Positions 1-8,706 of a DNA stretch of 64,000 nt are shown in pieces. The position numbers and the translations under genes are program-made. Location of the stretch: NCBI RefSeq assembly GCF_015689335.1, contig NZ_CP065053.1, positions 6,758,001 through 6,822,000 on the forward strand, read 5' to 3'. The stretch is from Massilia antarctica (lineage in GTDB: Bacteria > Pseudomonadota > Gammaproteobacteria > Burkholderiales > Burkholderiaceae_D). The notes beneath the pieces are model-generated. The model ran no database searches. It worked only from the letters and a program-made list of their open reading frames with translations, and had not been told where the DNA came from. Position 1 is the stretch's first letter. Every line of letters begins with the position of its first letter.

Positions 1-181
1 GTCGGTCGACCGCGCCGCCCAGACGCGCGACTTCCTCGCCGCGCGCGGCGTCTCGCCGAACCGCATCATGATCGATGGCCGCGGCGAACGCGAGCCGATC
101 GCCTCGAACGACGACCCTTCCGGCCGCGCGCGCAACCGCCGCGTCGAGATCTATGTCGCCGAGCAGGACCGCCACGGTTAA
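1..181 (+). CDS. OmpA family protein, C-terminal end (partial)
   Basis: The reading frame is open from base 2 to a TAA at 179-181 and gives the last 59 residues of a protein whose start lies outside the window. It contains the end of an OmpA-like peptidoglycan-binding domain: an RAAQTRDFLAARGV helix, the GRGEREP strand and the NRRVEIYV closing strand typical of OmpA/Pal/MotB-type domains. The family anchors the outer membrane to peptidoglycan. Nothing can be said about the N-terminal part, so it could be a plain OmpA-like lipoprotein or a larger porin. A strong hairpin terminator follows 30 bases after the stop. Confidence 0.85.
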   Translation, partial: SVDRAAQTRDFLAARGVSPNRIMIDGRGEREPIASNDDPSGRARNRRVEIYVAEQDRHG

Positions 182-211
182 TTCCGCGCCCGTATCGCAT
201 CAACTGCACCA

Positions 212-237
212 GCCGGCATTGCGATGCCGGCTTTTTT
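212..237 (+). terminator. Rho-independent terminator after the OmpA-family gene
   Basis: Perfect 8-bp stem GCCGGCAT/ATGCCGGC with a 4-base loop, followed by six T residues. The T run touches the TAA stop of the convergent deoR-type gene (236-238), so the terminator is packed directly against the neighbour's 3' end. Confidence 0.9.
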
Positions 238-1006
238 ACGCCCCGGCCACGTGCACCGTCACGCCCAGCGCGCGATAGCGCGCCAGCAAGGCCTCGTCGG
301 TGCCGTGCGCCACCACCAAGGCCCCGATCTGGTCGGCGCCGGCGATGCGGTAGGGCGACGCGGTCGCCAGTTTTTCGGGGGAGGCCAGCACCACCGTGTG
401 CGCGGCCGCGCGCCACATGGCGCGCTTGACGGCCGCCTCCTCGAAGTCGCCGGTGGACAGGCCGGCGTCCGGGTCGATGCTGCTCACCCCCAGGAAGCAC
501 AGGTCGGCCCGCACCTGGGCAATCGCCTCCACGGTGGCCGCGCCCACCCCCACCACCGAATGGCGGTACAGGCGCCCGCCCAGCATGATCACCTCGATCC
601 CTTCGTGCCCGAGCAGCGCCAGCGCCACCGAGGGACTGTGGGTGACGATAGTGGCGCGCAAATCCGGCGCCAGATGGCGTACCAGATGACCCGTGGTGGT
701 GCCGCCATCGACGAACACCACCTGCCCCGGCGCCACCAGGGCGGCGCCGGCGCGGCCGATGGCGGCCTTGGTGTCGGGCGAGATGCGCGCGCGCGCATTG
801 AAATCGGCCAGCGCCGGCGAGGCGGGCAAGGCCGGCAACGCGCCGCCGTGCACGCGCTGCAGCATGCCCTCGCGCGCCAGTTCGCGCAGGTCGCGCCGGA
901 TCGTGTCTTCCGACAAACCCAGCGCCTCGCTCACGGCTTTCGCCACCACTTGCCCGTCGCGCCGCAACAGGTCCATCAGATAGTGCTTTCGCTGGGTCGT
1001 CAGCAT
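236..1006 (-). CDS. DeoR-family transcriptional regulator
   Basis: A 256-residue regulator. Residues 1-55 form the DeoR winged helix-turn-helix, starting MLTTQRKHYL and containing LSEDTIRRDLREL. Residues about 75-240 form the DeoRC sugar-phosphate sensor domain, with the characteristic DGGTTT motif at residues 100-105. The family usually represses carbohydrate or nucleoside catabolic genes and is released by a phosphorylated sugar. The reading frame is open further upstream, but ATG at 1006 is preceded by AGGAG at good spacing and begins exactly at the conserved family start. It is divergent from the NudK-like hydrolase gene, and three CTGCACG repeats lie between them, so it probably controls that gene and itself. 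The effector is unknown. Confidence 0.9.
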   Translation of the reverse strand: MLTTQRKHYLMDLLRRDGQVVAKAVSEALGLSEDTIRRDLRELAREGMLQRVHGGALPALPASPALADFNARARISPDTKAAIGRAGAALVAPGQVVFVDGGTTTGHLVRHLAPDLRATIVTHSPSVALALLGHEGIEVIMLGGRLYRHSVVGVGAATVEAIAQVRADLCFLGVSSIDPDAGLSTGDFEEAAVKRAMWRAAAHTVVLASPEKLATASPYRIAGADQIGALVVAHGTDEALLARYRALGVTVHVAGA

Positions 1007-1014
1007 GCTTGCTC

Positions 1015-1054
1015 CTGCACGTATTTTCTTGACACTGCACGATTCTGCACGATA
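1015..1054. promoter_or_regulatory. Putative operator: three phased CTGCACG direct repeats
   Basis: CTGCACG occurs at 1015, 1035 and 1045, that is at 20- and 10-base steps, so all three lie on one face of the helix. Two of them fill the spacer between the -35 and -10 of the forward promoter. The position between a DeoR-type regulator and its divergent neighbour suggests this is the regulator's binding site. Confidence 0.55.
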
Positions 1055-1058
1055 TTCT
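1029..1058 (+). promoter_or_regulatory. Sigma-70-type promoter of the nudK-like gene
   Basis: A perfect TTGACA (1029-1034) and a TATTCT (1053-1058) are separated by 18 bases. The predicted transcript starts about 25 bases before the ATG at 1091. The direct repeats of the putative operator lie inside the spacer. Confidence 0.65.
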
Positions 1059-1090
1059 GAAAAACACCAAGCCCAACGGAGAGGAACACA

Positions 1091-1678
1091 ATGCAAGCAC
1101 AACAAGTACGCATCGACAAGGAAGAACTGCTGTCGGACAACTGGTACATCCTCAAGCGCCTGACCTTTTCGCTGCGCCGGCGCGACGGCAGCTGGCAAAG
1201 CCAGACGCGCGAAGTCTACGATCGCGGCAATGGCGCCGTGATCTTGCTGTACAACCTGGGCCGGCGCACGGTGCTGCTCACGCGCCAGTTCCGCATTCCG
1301 GCTTTCGTCAATGGGCACGACGGTTTTCTGATCGAAGCGGCGGCCGGCCTGCTCGACAACGCCAGCCCCGAACAGCGCATCCGCGCCGAAGCCGAGGAAG
1401 AAACCGGCTACCGGATTGACGACGTGAAAAAGATCTACGACCTGTTCATGAGCCCCGGTTCGGTCACCGAGCGCCTGCATTTTTTCATCGGCGCTTACGA
1501 GCCGGAGCACAAGGTGGGCGACGGCGGCGGCCTGGCCGCGGAGGGCGAGGATATCGACGTGCTCGAACTCGGTTTCGACCAGGCGCTGGCGATGATGGCC
1601 AGCGGCGAGATCATGGATGGCAAGACCGTCCTGCTGTTGCAATATCTCCAGTTGCACCTGATGTCGGCGCAAACCTAG
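1091..1678 (+). CDS. nudK: Nudix hydrolase, NudK-like (GDP-mannose pyrophosphatase type)
   Basis: 195 residues, the usual length of NudK. Diagnostic stretches are REVYDRGNGAVILLYN (residues 40-55), the Nudix box GLLDN...RAEAEEETGY at about 86-107 and the conserved end DGKTVLLLQYLQ. E. coli NudK hydrolyses GDP-mannose to GMP and mannose-1-phosphate; related members act on other nucleotide sugars or ADP-ribose, so the substrate here is inferred from overall resemblance. GAGAGGA lies just before the ATG. The gene is divergent from a DeoR regulator, which fits control by a sugar signal. Confidence 0.85.
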   Translation: MQAQQVRIDKEELLSDNWYILKRLTFSLRRRDGSWQSQTREVYDRGNGAVILLYNLGRRTVLLTRQFRIPAFVNGHDGFLIEAAAGLLDNASPEQRIRAEAEEETGYRIDDVKKIYDLFMSPGSVTERLHFFIGAYEPEHKVGDGGGLAAEGEDIDVLELGFDQALAMMASGEIMDGKTVLLLQYLQLHLMSAQT

Positions 1679-1724
1679 CGCCAGATCAATACATCGGCGC
1701 GGGAGGCACGCGATAGTTGCACCT

Positions 1725-2180
1725 ATGAATGCACATACCTCCCTCTCAAAAACCGCGGCCGCCAGCGCCGCGCGCCGCGACACCTTGTGGAACCCGGACG
1801 CCGCCGCCTGCTGGAGCTTGCTGTTTACGCCCCTGTTCGGCGCCTACCTGCTCATCCGCAACTGGGAAGCGCTCGGCGAACCCAAGCGCGCCGTGCGGGC
1901 CTGCTGGTGGTTCGCCCTCAGCCTGATGTTTGTCATCGTCAACTTCTACTATTCCTTGCTGTGCGCCGAAGCGTCGCCTTTGCGCATCAGTAACGTGATT
2001 TTCTTGCTGGTCTGGTACATCGCCGAGGCCAGTCCCCAGGAGCGCTTCATCCGCGAGCGCCTGGGCACCGATTACGCGCGCCACTCCTGGGCCGTGGCCC
2101 TGCCCTGCGCGCTGGTGCTGCTCATGGCCTACGTAGTCGGCTACGTCCGGATGCTCGCCTTGATCATGCAGGTGCATTGA
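1725..2180 (+). CDS. Small integral membrane protein, function unknown
   Basis: 151 residues with roughly four hydrophobic segments: around residues 28-45, 58-80, 84-100 and 122-148. The first follows WNPDAAACWSLLFTPLFGAYLLIRNW, a pattern seen in unannotated inner-membrane proteins of Burkholderiales. No catalytic motif is visible. The ATG at 1725 has only a distant purine-rich stretch (GGGAGG, over 15 bases upstream), so translation may be weak. It stands 46 bases after the NudK-like gene on the same strand and could be co-transcribed. Confidence 0.65.
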   Translation: MNAHTSLSKTAAASAARRDTLWNPDAAACWSLLFTPLFGAYLLIRNWEALGEPKRAVRACWWFALSLMFVIVNFYYSLLCAEASPLRISNVIFLLVWYIAEASPQERFIRERLGTDYARHSWAVALPCALVLLMAYVVGYVRMLALIMQVH

Positions 2181-2258
2181 AATGAACGCCGTCCGCATCG
2201 ACGTCGCAGTCGGCAGTTGCCACTTTTCGCAGGTTGACCACTCGCACAGGAGCACGCT

Positions 2259-2543
2259 ATGAGCACGGAGCGTTTTGCCCATTTTTTGGATTCTCTGCAA
2301 TCCTGGAGCGCGGAAGCGCCCGCCCCGGCCGCGGCGCCGGCCACCTCCCCAAGCCAGACCAACGCCAACCAGAGCGCGCGCGTACGCCGCGTCAAGGGTT
2401 TGCTGGAAGCGGTCGGCTCGGACCCCACCTGGCGCGCGCGCGGCGACACCGAGGCCGGCAACGATAGCGCGGCGCGCAACGCCGATGAACGCGACGATGA
2501 TCTTGACGACGATCTCGACGACGAAGACGAGGACTTCAACTGA
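2259..2543 (+). CDS. Small acidic hypothetical protein
   Basis: 94 residues starting at an ATG with AGGAG eight bases upstream. The N-terminal 20 residues are helix-like (MSTERFAHFLDSLQSW), followed by an Ala/Pro/Ser-rich stretch and a basic patch (RVRRVKGLLEAV). The last 15 residues are almost pure Asp/Glu (DDDLDDDLDDEDEDF). The acidic tail suggests a soluble protein interacting with a basic partner or metal; no family is recognised. Confidence 0.6.
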   Translation: MSTERFAHFLDSLQSWSAEAPAPAAAPATSPSQTNANQSARVRRVKGLLEAVGSDPTWRARGDTEAGNDSAARNADERDDDLDDDLDDEDEDFN

Positions 2544-2654
2544 AGCCGCGCCGGGGCGAACGGCGGCTGCGGCCCGCCCTTCGCCTTGCGTATTATATGA
2601 ACAACATCCAGTGCGCATTTCGCGATAAACTCGCGTATTCACACTGGAGCCACC

Positions 2655-3245
2655 ATGAACCCACGCCTTCGCCTGACCGCCCTCGCCCTCGTTTCCGCCG
2701 CGACCATGGCGCTCGCGCCCGCCAGCGCCGCCACCCAGACCATGAAGCCCGGTCTGTGGGAAAACACCAGCAAGTCCACCTCGCAGAACGCGGAAATCGC
2801 CAAGGCCATGGCGGAGATGCAAAAGCACATGAAGTCCATGACCCCGGAGCAGCGCAAGGAAATGGAGAAAACCATGGGCAAGTCGGGCCCGGCCAACTTC
2901 ACCCTCCACGACGATGGCAGCGTCACCATGAAGATGTGCATCACCCAGAAAATGATCGACGATTCGGCCGGCAACTATGTCGGCCCGCAGAGCGGCAACT
3001 GCACCCACAAGAAGGGGCCGATGGTGGGCGGCACGCAGAGCTTCTCCTACACCTGCACCAATCCCCCATCGTCCGGCGAAGGCAAGATCTCCTACCAGGC
3101 CGATTCCTACAGCTCGACCATGACCATGACCTCCAGCGCCGCCGGCGCCATGGGCAACATGACCATGGCATCGACGGGCAAGTATTTGGGCGCCAACTGC
3201 GGCGACGTCAAGCCGATCGACACCAAACCGGCCGGGGCCAAGTAA
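2655..3245 (+). CDS. DUF3617 domain-containing secreted protein
   Basis: 196 residues. A signal peptide is clear (residues 1-25, ending PASA). The mature protein starts TMKPGLWENTSKS, the typical DUF3617 opening, and carries the domain's conserved cysteines (MCIT, NCTHKK, YTCTN, NCGDVK), which probably form periplasmic disulfides. A Met/Lys-rich helix (residues 48-76) is inserted after the first strand. The function of DUF3617 is unknown; such proteins are common in Proteobacteria. It converges on the aminotransferase gene, and a long GC-rich inverted repeat lies in the 27-base gap and beyond. Confidence 0.8.
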   Translation: MNPRLRLTALALVSAATMALAPASAATQTMKPGLWENTSKSTSQNAEIAKAMAEMQKHMKSMTPEQRKEMEKTMGKSGPANFTLHDDGSVTMKMCITQKMIDDSAGNYVGPQSGNCTHKKGPMVGGTQSFSYTCTNPPSSGEGKISYQADSYSSTMTMTSSAAGAMGNMTMASTGKYLGANCGDVKPIDTKPAGAK

Positions 3246-3253
3246 GCGCGGCG

Positions 3254-3286
3254 CCGGCGCGGCCCGCCGCCTTTACGCCGCGCCGG
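3254..3286. terminator. GC-rich inverted repeat between convergent genes
   Basis: CCGGCGCGG (3254-3262) and CCGCGCCGG (3278-3286) pair perfectly around a 15-base loop. There is no T run, so factor-independent termination is uncertain. The right arm lies inside the last codons of the aminotransferase gene. Confidence 0.35.
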
Positions 3287-4109
3287 TAAACGCCAGGTAG
3301 CGCTCGCGCGCCAGGGTCGCCACCGGTCCGATGGCCAGGCTGCGCCCTTCGTAGCGGATGCAGGGCGTGACCTTGCCGTAGTTGCCGGTGTTGAAAATTT
3401 CCAGCGCCGTCAACAGCTCGTCCGGGTGCACCGTGCGCTCTTCCACCGTCACACCGGCCTCGGCCAGCAAGCCGATCACGCGGGCGCGCGTGATGCCCGC
3501 CAAAAACGTCCCATTCGGCACCGGCGTCACCACCTTGCCCTCGGGTGTGACCAGGAACAGGTTCGAGGTCGCGAACTCGGCCACATTGCCGGCGCTGTCG
3601 ACCACCACCGCATTGTCGAAACCGCGCGCGCTCGCTTCGCGGATCGCGCGCGTGGTGTTGGCGTACAGGGCCGAGGCCTTGGCATCGGTCGGCGCCATGC
3701 TGGCGTCCGGCCGGCACAGGCGCGACAGGCAGGCCGAAAAGCCCGTGAACGGCGGCATCGGCGCATCGAACAGGGTCAGCGCGAAACCGCTCTTGTCGGG
3801 CACCGGCACCAGGAAGCCGTCGACGCCGAACACCAGCGGGCGCACATACAGCTCCGCATCGGCCGGAAACCTGCTCACGCCTTCGCGCACCAGCGCTTCC
3901 ATCTCGTCCACCGTCAGCGGACACTGCAGGCCGAGCCGCTCGGCCGACACGATCACGCGCTGCAAATGCAGACGCAGATCGGGCAGCTGGCCGCGGATAG
4001 CGCGCGCGCCATCGAATACCGACGAGCCCAGCCACACGCTGTGATCCATCGCGCCGTACAGCGGCACATTACCTTCGGCCCATTGCCCTTTGAAATAAGT
4101 CAGATACAT
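3273..4109 (-). CDS. Class IV aminotransferase (branched-chain amino acid aminotransferase-like)
   Basis: 278 residues. The PLP lysine is Lys144 in TDAKASALYANTTRA, the cofactor-binding Glu is Glu178 in GNVAEFATSNLF, and the fold-type IV signature continues with the FLAGITRARVI segment. It transfers the amino group between glutamate and a branched-chain or related 2-oxo acid; D-amino-acid transaminases and aminodeoxychorismate lyases share the fold, so the substrate is not certain. The N-terminus YLTYFKGQWAEGNVPLYGAMDHSVW and the YVRPLVF segment resemble IlvE-type enzymes. The gene stands alone, convergent to the DUF3617 gene. Confidence 0.8.
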   Translation of the reverse strand: MYLTYFKGQWAEGNVPLYGAMDHSVWLGSSVFDGARAIRGQLPDLRLHLQRVIVSAERLGLQCPLTVDEMEALVREGVSRFPADAELYVRPLVFGVDGFLVPVPDKSGFALTLFDAPMPPFTGFSACLSRLCRPDASMAPTDAKASALYANTTRAIREASARGFDNAVVVDSAGNVAEFATSNLFLVTPEGKVVTPVPNGTFLAGITRARVIGLLAEAGVTVEERTVHPDELLTALEIFNTGNYGKVTPCIRYEGRSLAIGPVATLARERYLAFTGAA

Positions 4110-4306
4110 AATTGCCTCGCAGTCATTGTTCTACTCCCAGTTTAACCGAACTCGGCGCCGCTGACCGGCGCTCCCCTCATCCGGTTAGAGGCCGCGCTCC
4201 AACGCCGCCAGCGCACTTACCCGGCATGAACTGTTAGCATTAAGAATGTTGCAACGATACATTTACCTCAACACCCTTGACCTCAGCATCCACCTATCGA
4301 TGAGCC

Positions 4307-5002
4307 ATGCCTACTGATTCTCTTGCTCAGCGCCGCACGCGCTGGATCACGATCGGCCTCGTGGTCGGCCTGCATGCGGCCCTGCTGCTTGTGTGGCGCC
4401 ACACGCGCGAAAAAAAACCGCCGCCCGAGGAGGAGAGCGGCCCGCGCATCCAGTGGATCGAGGCTATCGCCGCCAGGCCGGTCGCGAGCCCGCCGCCAAG
4501 CCGCGCCATACCGGCACCGGCCCCGCGTGCGGCGTCGCTGCACGCGGCGCGCCCAAGTCCGGCTGCCCCCGCGCCGGCCATCGCGCTGCCGGCCGCGTCG
4601 CCCGCCCCCGCGGCCGAGGCGCCGTCGATGACCGTGGTGCCGCCCGATCCCTTCGCCGAGCCCGCCCCGGCAGCGGCGCCCAGCGCCGCCGACACGATCC
4701 GCAAGCGCGCGCTGGCCGACCTGGGCAAGATCGACAAGGACTTGCGCAAGCAATCGCTCAACAAGTTCAGCGTGCCCGACGATTCGCCGCAGAAGCGCTT
4801 GATCGCGGGCATCCAGTCGGCCCGGCGCGCTCCCACCCTGTTTGAAAAAGCCGAGATCGAGGAAATTACCACCGGCAATGCCGATGCCGGCGGACGCAAA
4901 TACAAGATCAGGACGGCGCTTGGCACCTATTGCATCACCTACCCCTTGGTCAACGATATTCACGGCAGCCGGGAAAAGAAATACTCGCTCTGCCCCGATT
5001 GA
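4307..5002 (+). CDS. Hypothetical membrane-anchored protein with TonB-like architecture
   Basis: 231 residues: a short cytoplasmic N-terminus (MPTDSLAQRRTR), one membrane span at about 13-30, a long Ala/Pro-rich stretch (about 50-125) and a small C-terminal domain of about 90 residues. That domain contains two cysteines (GTYCITYP and YSLCPD) and probably sits in the periplasm. The layout resembles TonB-type energy transducers, but no TonB C-terminal motif is visible. It lies upstream of the PF10136 protein on the same strand with a 94-base gap. Function unknown. Confidence 0.65.
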   Translation: MPTDSLAQRRTRWITIGLVVGLHAALLLVWRHTREKKPPPEEESGPRIQWIEAIAARPVASPPPSRAIPAPAPRAASLHAARPSPAAPAPAIALPAASPAPAAEAPSMTVVPPDPFAEPAPAAAPSAADTIRKRALADLGKIDKDLRKQSLNKFSVPDDSPQKRLIAGIQSARRAPTLFEKAEIEEITTGNADAGGRKYKIRTALGTYCITYPLVNDIHGSREKKYSLCPD

Positions 5003-5096
5003 CCACGGCGAGCCGCTGTGTTCGCTAGCGAACACAGTTTCCGAGCATCAGCAACGTACACTACGTCTTTAGTATCTGTTGCTCCGGCTATTTTTC

Positions 5097-7193
5097 ATGC
5101 TTTCAACTTTAGAACGAATCGACCCCCACAGCGACCGCATCGATATCCTGGTTGACCTGGTCGAACAATTGCGCCCGCGCCGGCGCGCCGACCTTGCCGC
5201 CAGCGCGGAACGGGTGCGCACCCTGTGCCAGCTCCTCAAGGGCAACCCGGCCCACGCCTCCGCCCTGCGCAGCTATGTCACGCGCCTGCTCGACAGCCGC
5301 CGCCACGCCAGCCTGTACACCGACATCGGCGTGCTGTCCAACGATGGCTTTTTCACCGAACTGAAACGCCGCGTTTCCTACCGCTTCCTGCCGCCCGCCC
5401 TGGGCGATGTGTACCTGAGCGACGCCATCGACCAGGTGCTGTATGTGAAAACCGACTACCGCTGGATCCGCACCGTGCCAGCCGCCGACTGGCTGGAACT
5501 GTTCGACGTGGTATCGAACGCCGCCCCCGCGCCCCACACCGGCGCGGCCAACGCACGCCGCACCACCGTGCTCGGCATGCTCGAAGCGATCCGCACCCTG
5601 TCCTGCCGCGTGTGCGCGCTCGGCTTCGAGCCGCGCCTGATCAGCAGCCACGCCGACATCGAAAACTTCGATTCACCCTTCCTGATGCAAAACATCGAAG
5701 TCAATCACTACCTCGACGGCTACGCGCGCCTGCTGGCCGGCGAAGCGGTTCAGGTGGACGATGCGCGCCACCTGCTGGTCATGCTCGACCAGTGCGACAG
5801 CGTGGTCGGCAAGATCCGCAAGAACGCGCTCAGCCACGGCACCAGCGTCGCCCTCACCTATCTGCTGGTGGCCCTAAGCCAGAGCATCGACCGCTTGCGC
5901 AAGCTGCTGTTCCTGGTCGACGTCAGCGGCCAATTGCCGGCCGCCCCCAGCGTCGACCTGGAAACCCTGGCCAACGACGCCACCCCCGCCAGCGCGCCGC
6001 CGACCAGCCTGCACCGCGCCGGCGCCATCGCCCTGGCCCAGGAACTGGTCGAAGCGCACAACAATAAGTACACGGTGCGCGACCTGTTCGCCGACAATAT
6101 CGACTTGCTGGCCCGCAACGTCACCGAAAACGCCAGCCGCACCGGCGAACACTATATCGCCGACACCCGCGTCCAGCTGGGCGGCATGTTCCTGTCCTCG
6201 GCCGGGGCCGGCTTCATCGTCGGCTTCATGGCGCTGTTCAAGATATTGCTGGGCACCCTGCGCGCCGCGCCGCTGGTCGAAGCGTTCTTGTTCAGCCTGA
6301 ACTACTCGCTCGGCTTCATGCTGATCCACGTGCTGCATTTCACGGTGGCCACCAAGCAGCCGGCCATGACCGCCTCGCGCATCGCCGCCGGCCTGTCGAG
6401 CAAGGATGGGCGCAATATCGACCTCGACAGCATGGCTGAACTCATCAACAAGGTGTTCCGCACCCAGTGCGTCGCCGTGCTGGGCAACCTGGCCACGGCC
6501 ATTCCGACCGCCTGGCTGATCGCCACCGGCTACCGCTACATCACCGGACGCCACCTGGTCACACAAGACAAGGCCGCCCACCTGCTGCACGACATCGATC
6601 CGATCCACAGCCCGGCCCTGTTCTACGCTGCCATTGCCGGCGTCTGCCTGTTCGTGGCCGGGCTGATATCGGGCTACTTCGACAACAAGGCGCTGTACAC
6701 GCGCATGGCCCAGCGCGTCGTCCAGCTGCGCGGCCTGGGGCGCCTGCTGGGAGCGCAACGCCTGCGCCGCCTGTCCTTGTACATCGAAAACAATCTGGGC
6801 AGCCTGATGGGCAATATGTACTTCGGCGTTTTGCTGGGCACCATCGGCACCCTCGGCTTCCTGTTCGGCCTGCCGCTCGACATCCGCCACGTCACCTTTT
6901 CGTCCGCCAATTTCGCCACCGCCCTGGTGGCGCTCGATTACACGATGAGCTGGGAAGTGGCGCTGACCTCGATCGGCGGATTTTTATCGATCGGCACGGT
7001 CAATCTCGTGGTAAGTTTTGGACTGGCACTATTAGTTGCGCTGCGCGCCCGCAAGATTCACTTCGAACACGGTATTCTGTTATTAAAAGCACTCGGACGG
7101 CGCTTCCTGGCCGCCCCCATCGATTTTTTCATCGGGCCCAAGGACATGCCGTCGGAGCCGCCCGAAGCCGTACCACACAGGGGATCACCATGA
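5097..7193 (+). CDS. PF10136-type 'site-specific recombinase' membrane protein
   Basis: 698 residues. It matches the family annotated as 'site-specific recombinase' (Gcr of Neisseria), found mainly in Beta- and Gammaproteobacteria. The N-terminal half is soluble and helical; the C-terminal half (from about residue 365) has repeated hydrophobic segments such as GGMFLSSAGAGFIVGFMALF, and ends in basic residues. The family name rests on weak genetic evidence; this protein looks like a multi-spanning membrane protein and lacks visible tyrosine or serine recombinase motifs. A TTG six codons earlier is in frame, but ATG 5097 is the better start. It overlaps the phospholipase D gene by four bases (ATGA), so the two are translationally coupled. 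Confidence 0.75.
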   Translation: MLSTLERIDPHSDRIDILVDLVEQLRPRRRADLAASAERVRTLCQLLKGNPAHASALRSYVTRLLDSRRHASLYTDIGVLSNDGFFTELKRRVSYRFLPPALGDVYLSDAIDQVLYVKTDYRWIRTVPAADWLELFDVVSNAAPAPHTGAANARRTTVLGMLEAIRTLSCRVCALGFEPRLISSHADIENFDSPFLMQNIEVNHYLDGYARLLAGEAVQVDDARHLLVMLDQCDSVVGKIRKNALSHGTSVALTYLLVALSQSIDRLRKLLFLVDVSGQLPAAPSVDLETLANDATPASAPPTSLHRAGAIALAQELVEAHNNKYTVRDLFADNIDLLARNVTENASRTGEHYIADTRVQLGGMFLSSAGAGFIVGFMALFKILLGTLRAAPLVEAFLFSLNYSLGFMLIHVLHFTVATKQPAMTASRIAAGLSSKDGRNIDLDSMAELINKVFRTQCVAVLGNLATAIPTAWLIATGYRYITGRHLVTQDKAAHLLHDIDPIHSPALFYAAIAGVCLFVAGLISGYFDNKALYTRMAQRVVQLRGLGRLLGAQRLRRLSLYIENNLGSLMGNMYFGVLLGTIGTLGFLFGLPLDIRHVTFSSANFATALVALDYTMSWEVALTSIGGFLSIGTVNLVVSFGLALLVALRARKIHFEHGILLLKALGRRFLAAPIDFFIGPKDMPSEPPEAVPHRGSP

Positions 7194-8581
7194 CACACAC
7201 CCGCGTCGCTGCCTGGCTGGCCGTACTGGCCCTGGCCGTCGGCCTGGCCTCCTGCGCCTCCTTGCCCTCGATGAATGGCCTGGCGGACGCTCCGGCGGCG
7301 CGCACCAATCCGGCGATCACCACCGGCAAGGGCCGGATGGACAAGAAAAAGGCGGCCGACCTGCTGGCGCGGCGCTGGGCCAGGGCCACACCCGACATGA
7401 AGGCCTTGGCCGTGCTGGAAGAAGCGGCCACCGGCGTGCCCCTGGTGGCGGGCAACAAGGTCACCCTGCTGTTCGACGGCCCGGCCACCATGAAGGAAAT
7501 GATGGCCGCCGCCAGCAACGCCAAGACCTCGATCAACCTGGAAACCTATATTTTCGACCAGGATGCCATCGGCCAGCAATTTGCCGACATCCTGATCGAC
7601 AAGCAGAAACAGGGCGTCACCGTCAACGTGCTCTACGACAGCGTCGGCACCCTGGCCACGCCCAAGGAATTTTTCGAGCGCATGAAGCAGGCCGGCATCG
7701 CCATGGTCGCCTTCAACCCCGTCAATCCGGCGGCGCGGGTCGGCAAGTGGGAGCTGAACAACCGCGACCACCGCAAGCTGATGGTGGTCGACGGCAAGGT
7801 CGCGTTCACGGGCGGCATCAACATCAGCAGCACCTACGCCAACAGTTCCTTCTTCCGCTCCAAGCGCAAGCCGGACACGACAGACAGCACGAAGGTCGGC
7901 TGGCGCGATACCCACATCAAGATCGAGGGCCCGGCGGTGGCCTCGCTGCAATATCACTTCATCGAGGGCTGGGTCAACCAGGCTGCCGGCGAATTGCCCG
8001 AGCGCGAGTATTTCCCGCCCTTGGCGCCGGTCGGCGACAAGATCGTGCGCGTGCTGGCCACCGATCCCGAGCGCGAGTCGGAAATCTACAAGGCATTCAT
8101 GCTGTCGATCCAGGAAGCGAAGAAATCGGTGCACATCACCTCGGCGTATTTCGTGCCGGACCGCCAGTTCGTCGAGGCGCTCAGCGCCGCCGCCAGGCGC
8201 GGCGTGGACGTGCGCCTGGTACTGCCCGGGGTGACCGATCACGGCCTGGTATTCCATGCGGGACGCGCGTTTTACGACGAACTGCTCAGGAACGGAGTCA
8301 AGATTCACCAGCTGCAGATGGCGATCTTGCATGCCAAGACGGCGGTGATCGACGGCACCTGGTCGACGGTAGGCTCGGCCAATATCGACCGTCGCAGTTT
8401 TTTGCACAACTACGAACTCAATGTGGTGGTGCTCGACACGGGCTTCGGCACCGACATGGAGAGCGCGTTTGCGGAAGATCTGCGCGACTCCAAGGAAATC
8501 ACCCTCGAACAATGGCGCAAGCGCCCCTGGGCCGACCGCCTCAAGGAATGGGCCGCACGGCTCACCGAATACTGGATCTGA
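7190..8581 (+). CDS. Phospholipase D family lipoprotein (cardiolipin synthase-like)
   Basis: 463 residues. A lipoprotein signal (VGLASC, lipid-modified Cys22) precedes two phospholipase D domains with intact HKD motifs: HRKLMVVD beginning at His194 and HAKTAVID beginning at His381. Such enzymes transfer phosphatidyl groups, for example making cardiolipin from two phosphatidylglycerols; hydrolase activity is also possible. Residues after the Cys (Ala-Ser) favour outer-membrane sorting, which is unusual for a cardiolipin synthase. The start overlaps the stop of the upstream membrane protein gene. A broken copy of its middle section is found at 12898-13010, left by a tandem duplication. Confidence 0.85.
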   Translation: MTHTRVAAWLAVLALAVGLASCASLPSMNGLADAPAARTNPAITTGKGRMDKKKAADLLARRWARATPDMKALAVLEEAATGVPLVAGNKVTLLFDGPATMKEMMAAASNAKTSINLETYIFDQDAIGQQFADILIDKQKQGVTVNVLYDSVGTLATPKEFFERMKQAGIAMVAFNPVNPAARVGKWELNNRDHRKLMVVDGKVAFTGGINISSTYANSSFFRSKRKPDTTDSTKVGWRDTHIKIEGPAVASLQYHFIEGWVNQAAGELPEREYFPPLAPVGDKIVRVLATDPERESEIYKAFMLSIQEAKKSVHITSAYFVPDRQFVEALSAAARRGVDVRLVLPGVTDHGLVFHAGRAFYDELLRNGVKIHQLQMAILHAKTAVIDGTWSTVGSANIDRRSFLHNYELNVVVLDTGFGTDMESAFAEDLRDSKEITLEQWRKRPWADRLKEWAARLTEYWI

Positions 8582-8653
8582 TTGCGCTTGCCCCTCCGCA
8601 GCCAATGTGTTGTTACACAAGCGGATTCCATTGTATGCGGAGCGAAACATCAT

Positions 8654-8681
8654 TTACTTAAAAATAGTGTTTCGCTATATT
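8654..8681 (+). promoter_or_regulatory. Putative promoter of autotransporter 1
   Basis: TTACTT (8654-8659) and TATATT (8676-8681) are separated by 16 bases in an AT-rich block. The block, including both hexamers, is conserved base for base in front of the second autotransporter (13088-13115), which supports function. Confidence 0.5.
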
Positions 8682-8706
8682 CAAAGCAGATACGGATAAG
8701 GGCGGC

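Noticed and set aside
5097..7193. Mobile-element integrase
   Set aside because: The family name 'site-specific recombinase' suggested it, but no recombinase catalytic residues, att sites or flanking repeats are visible.
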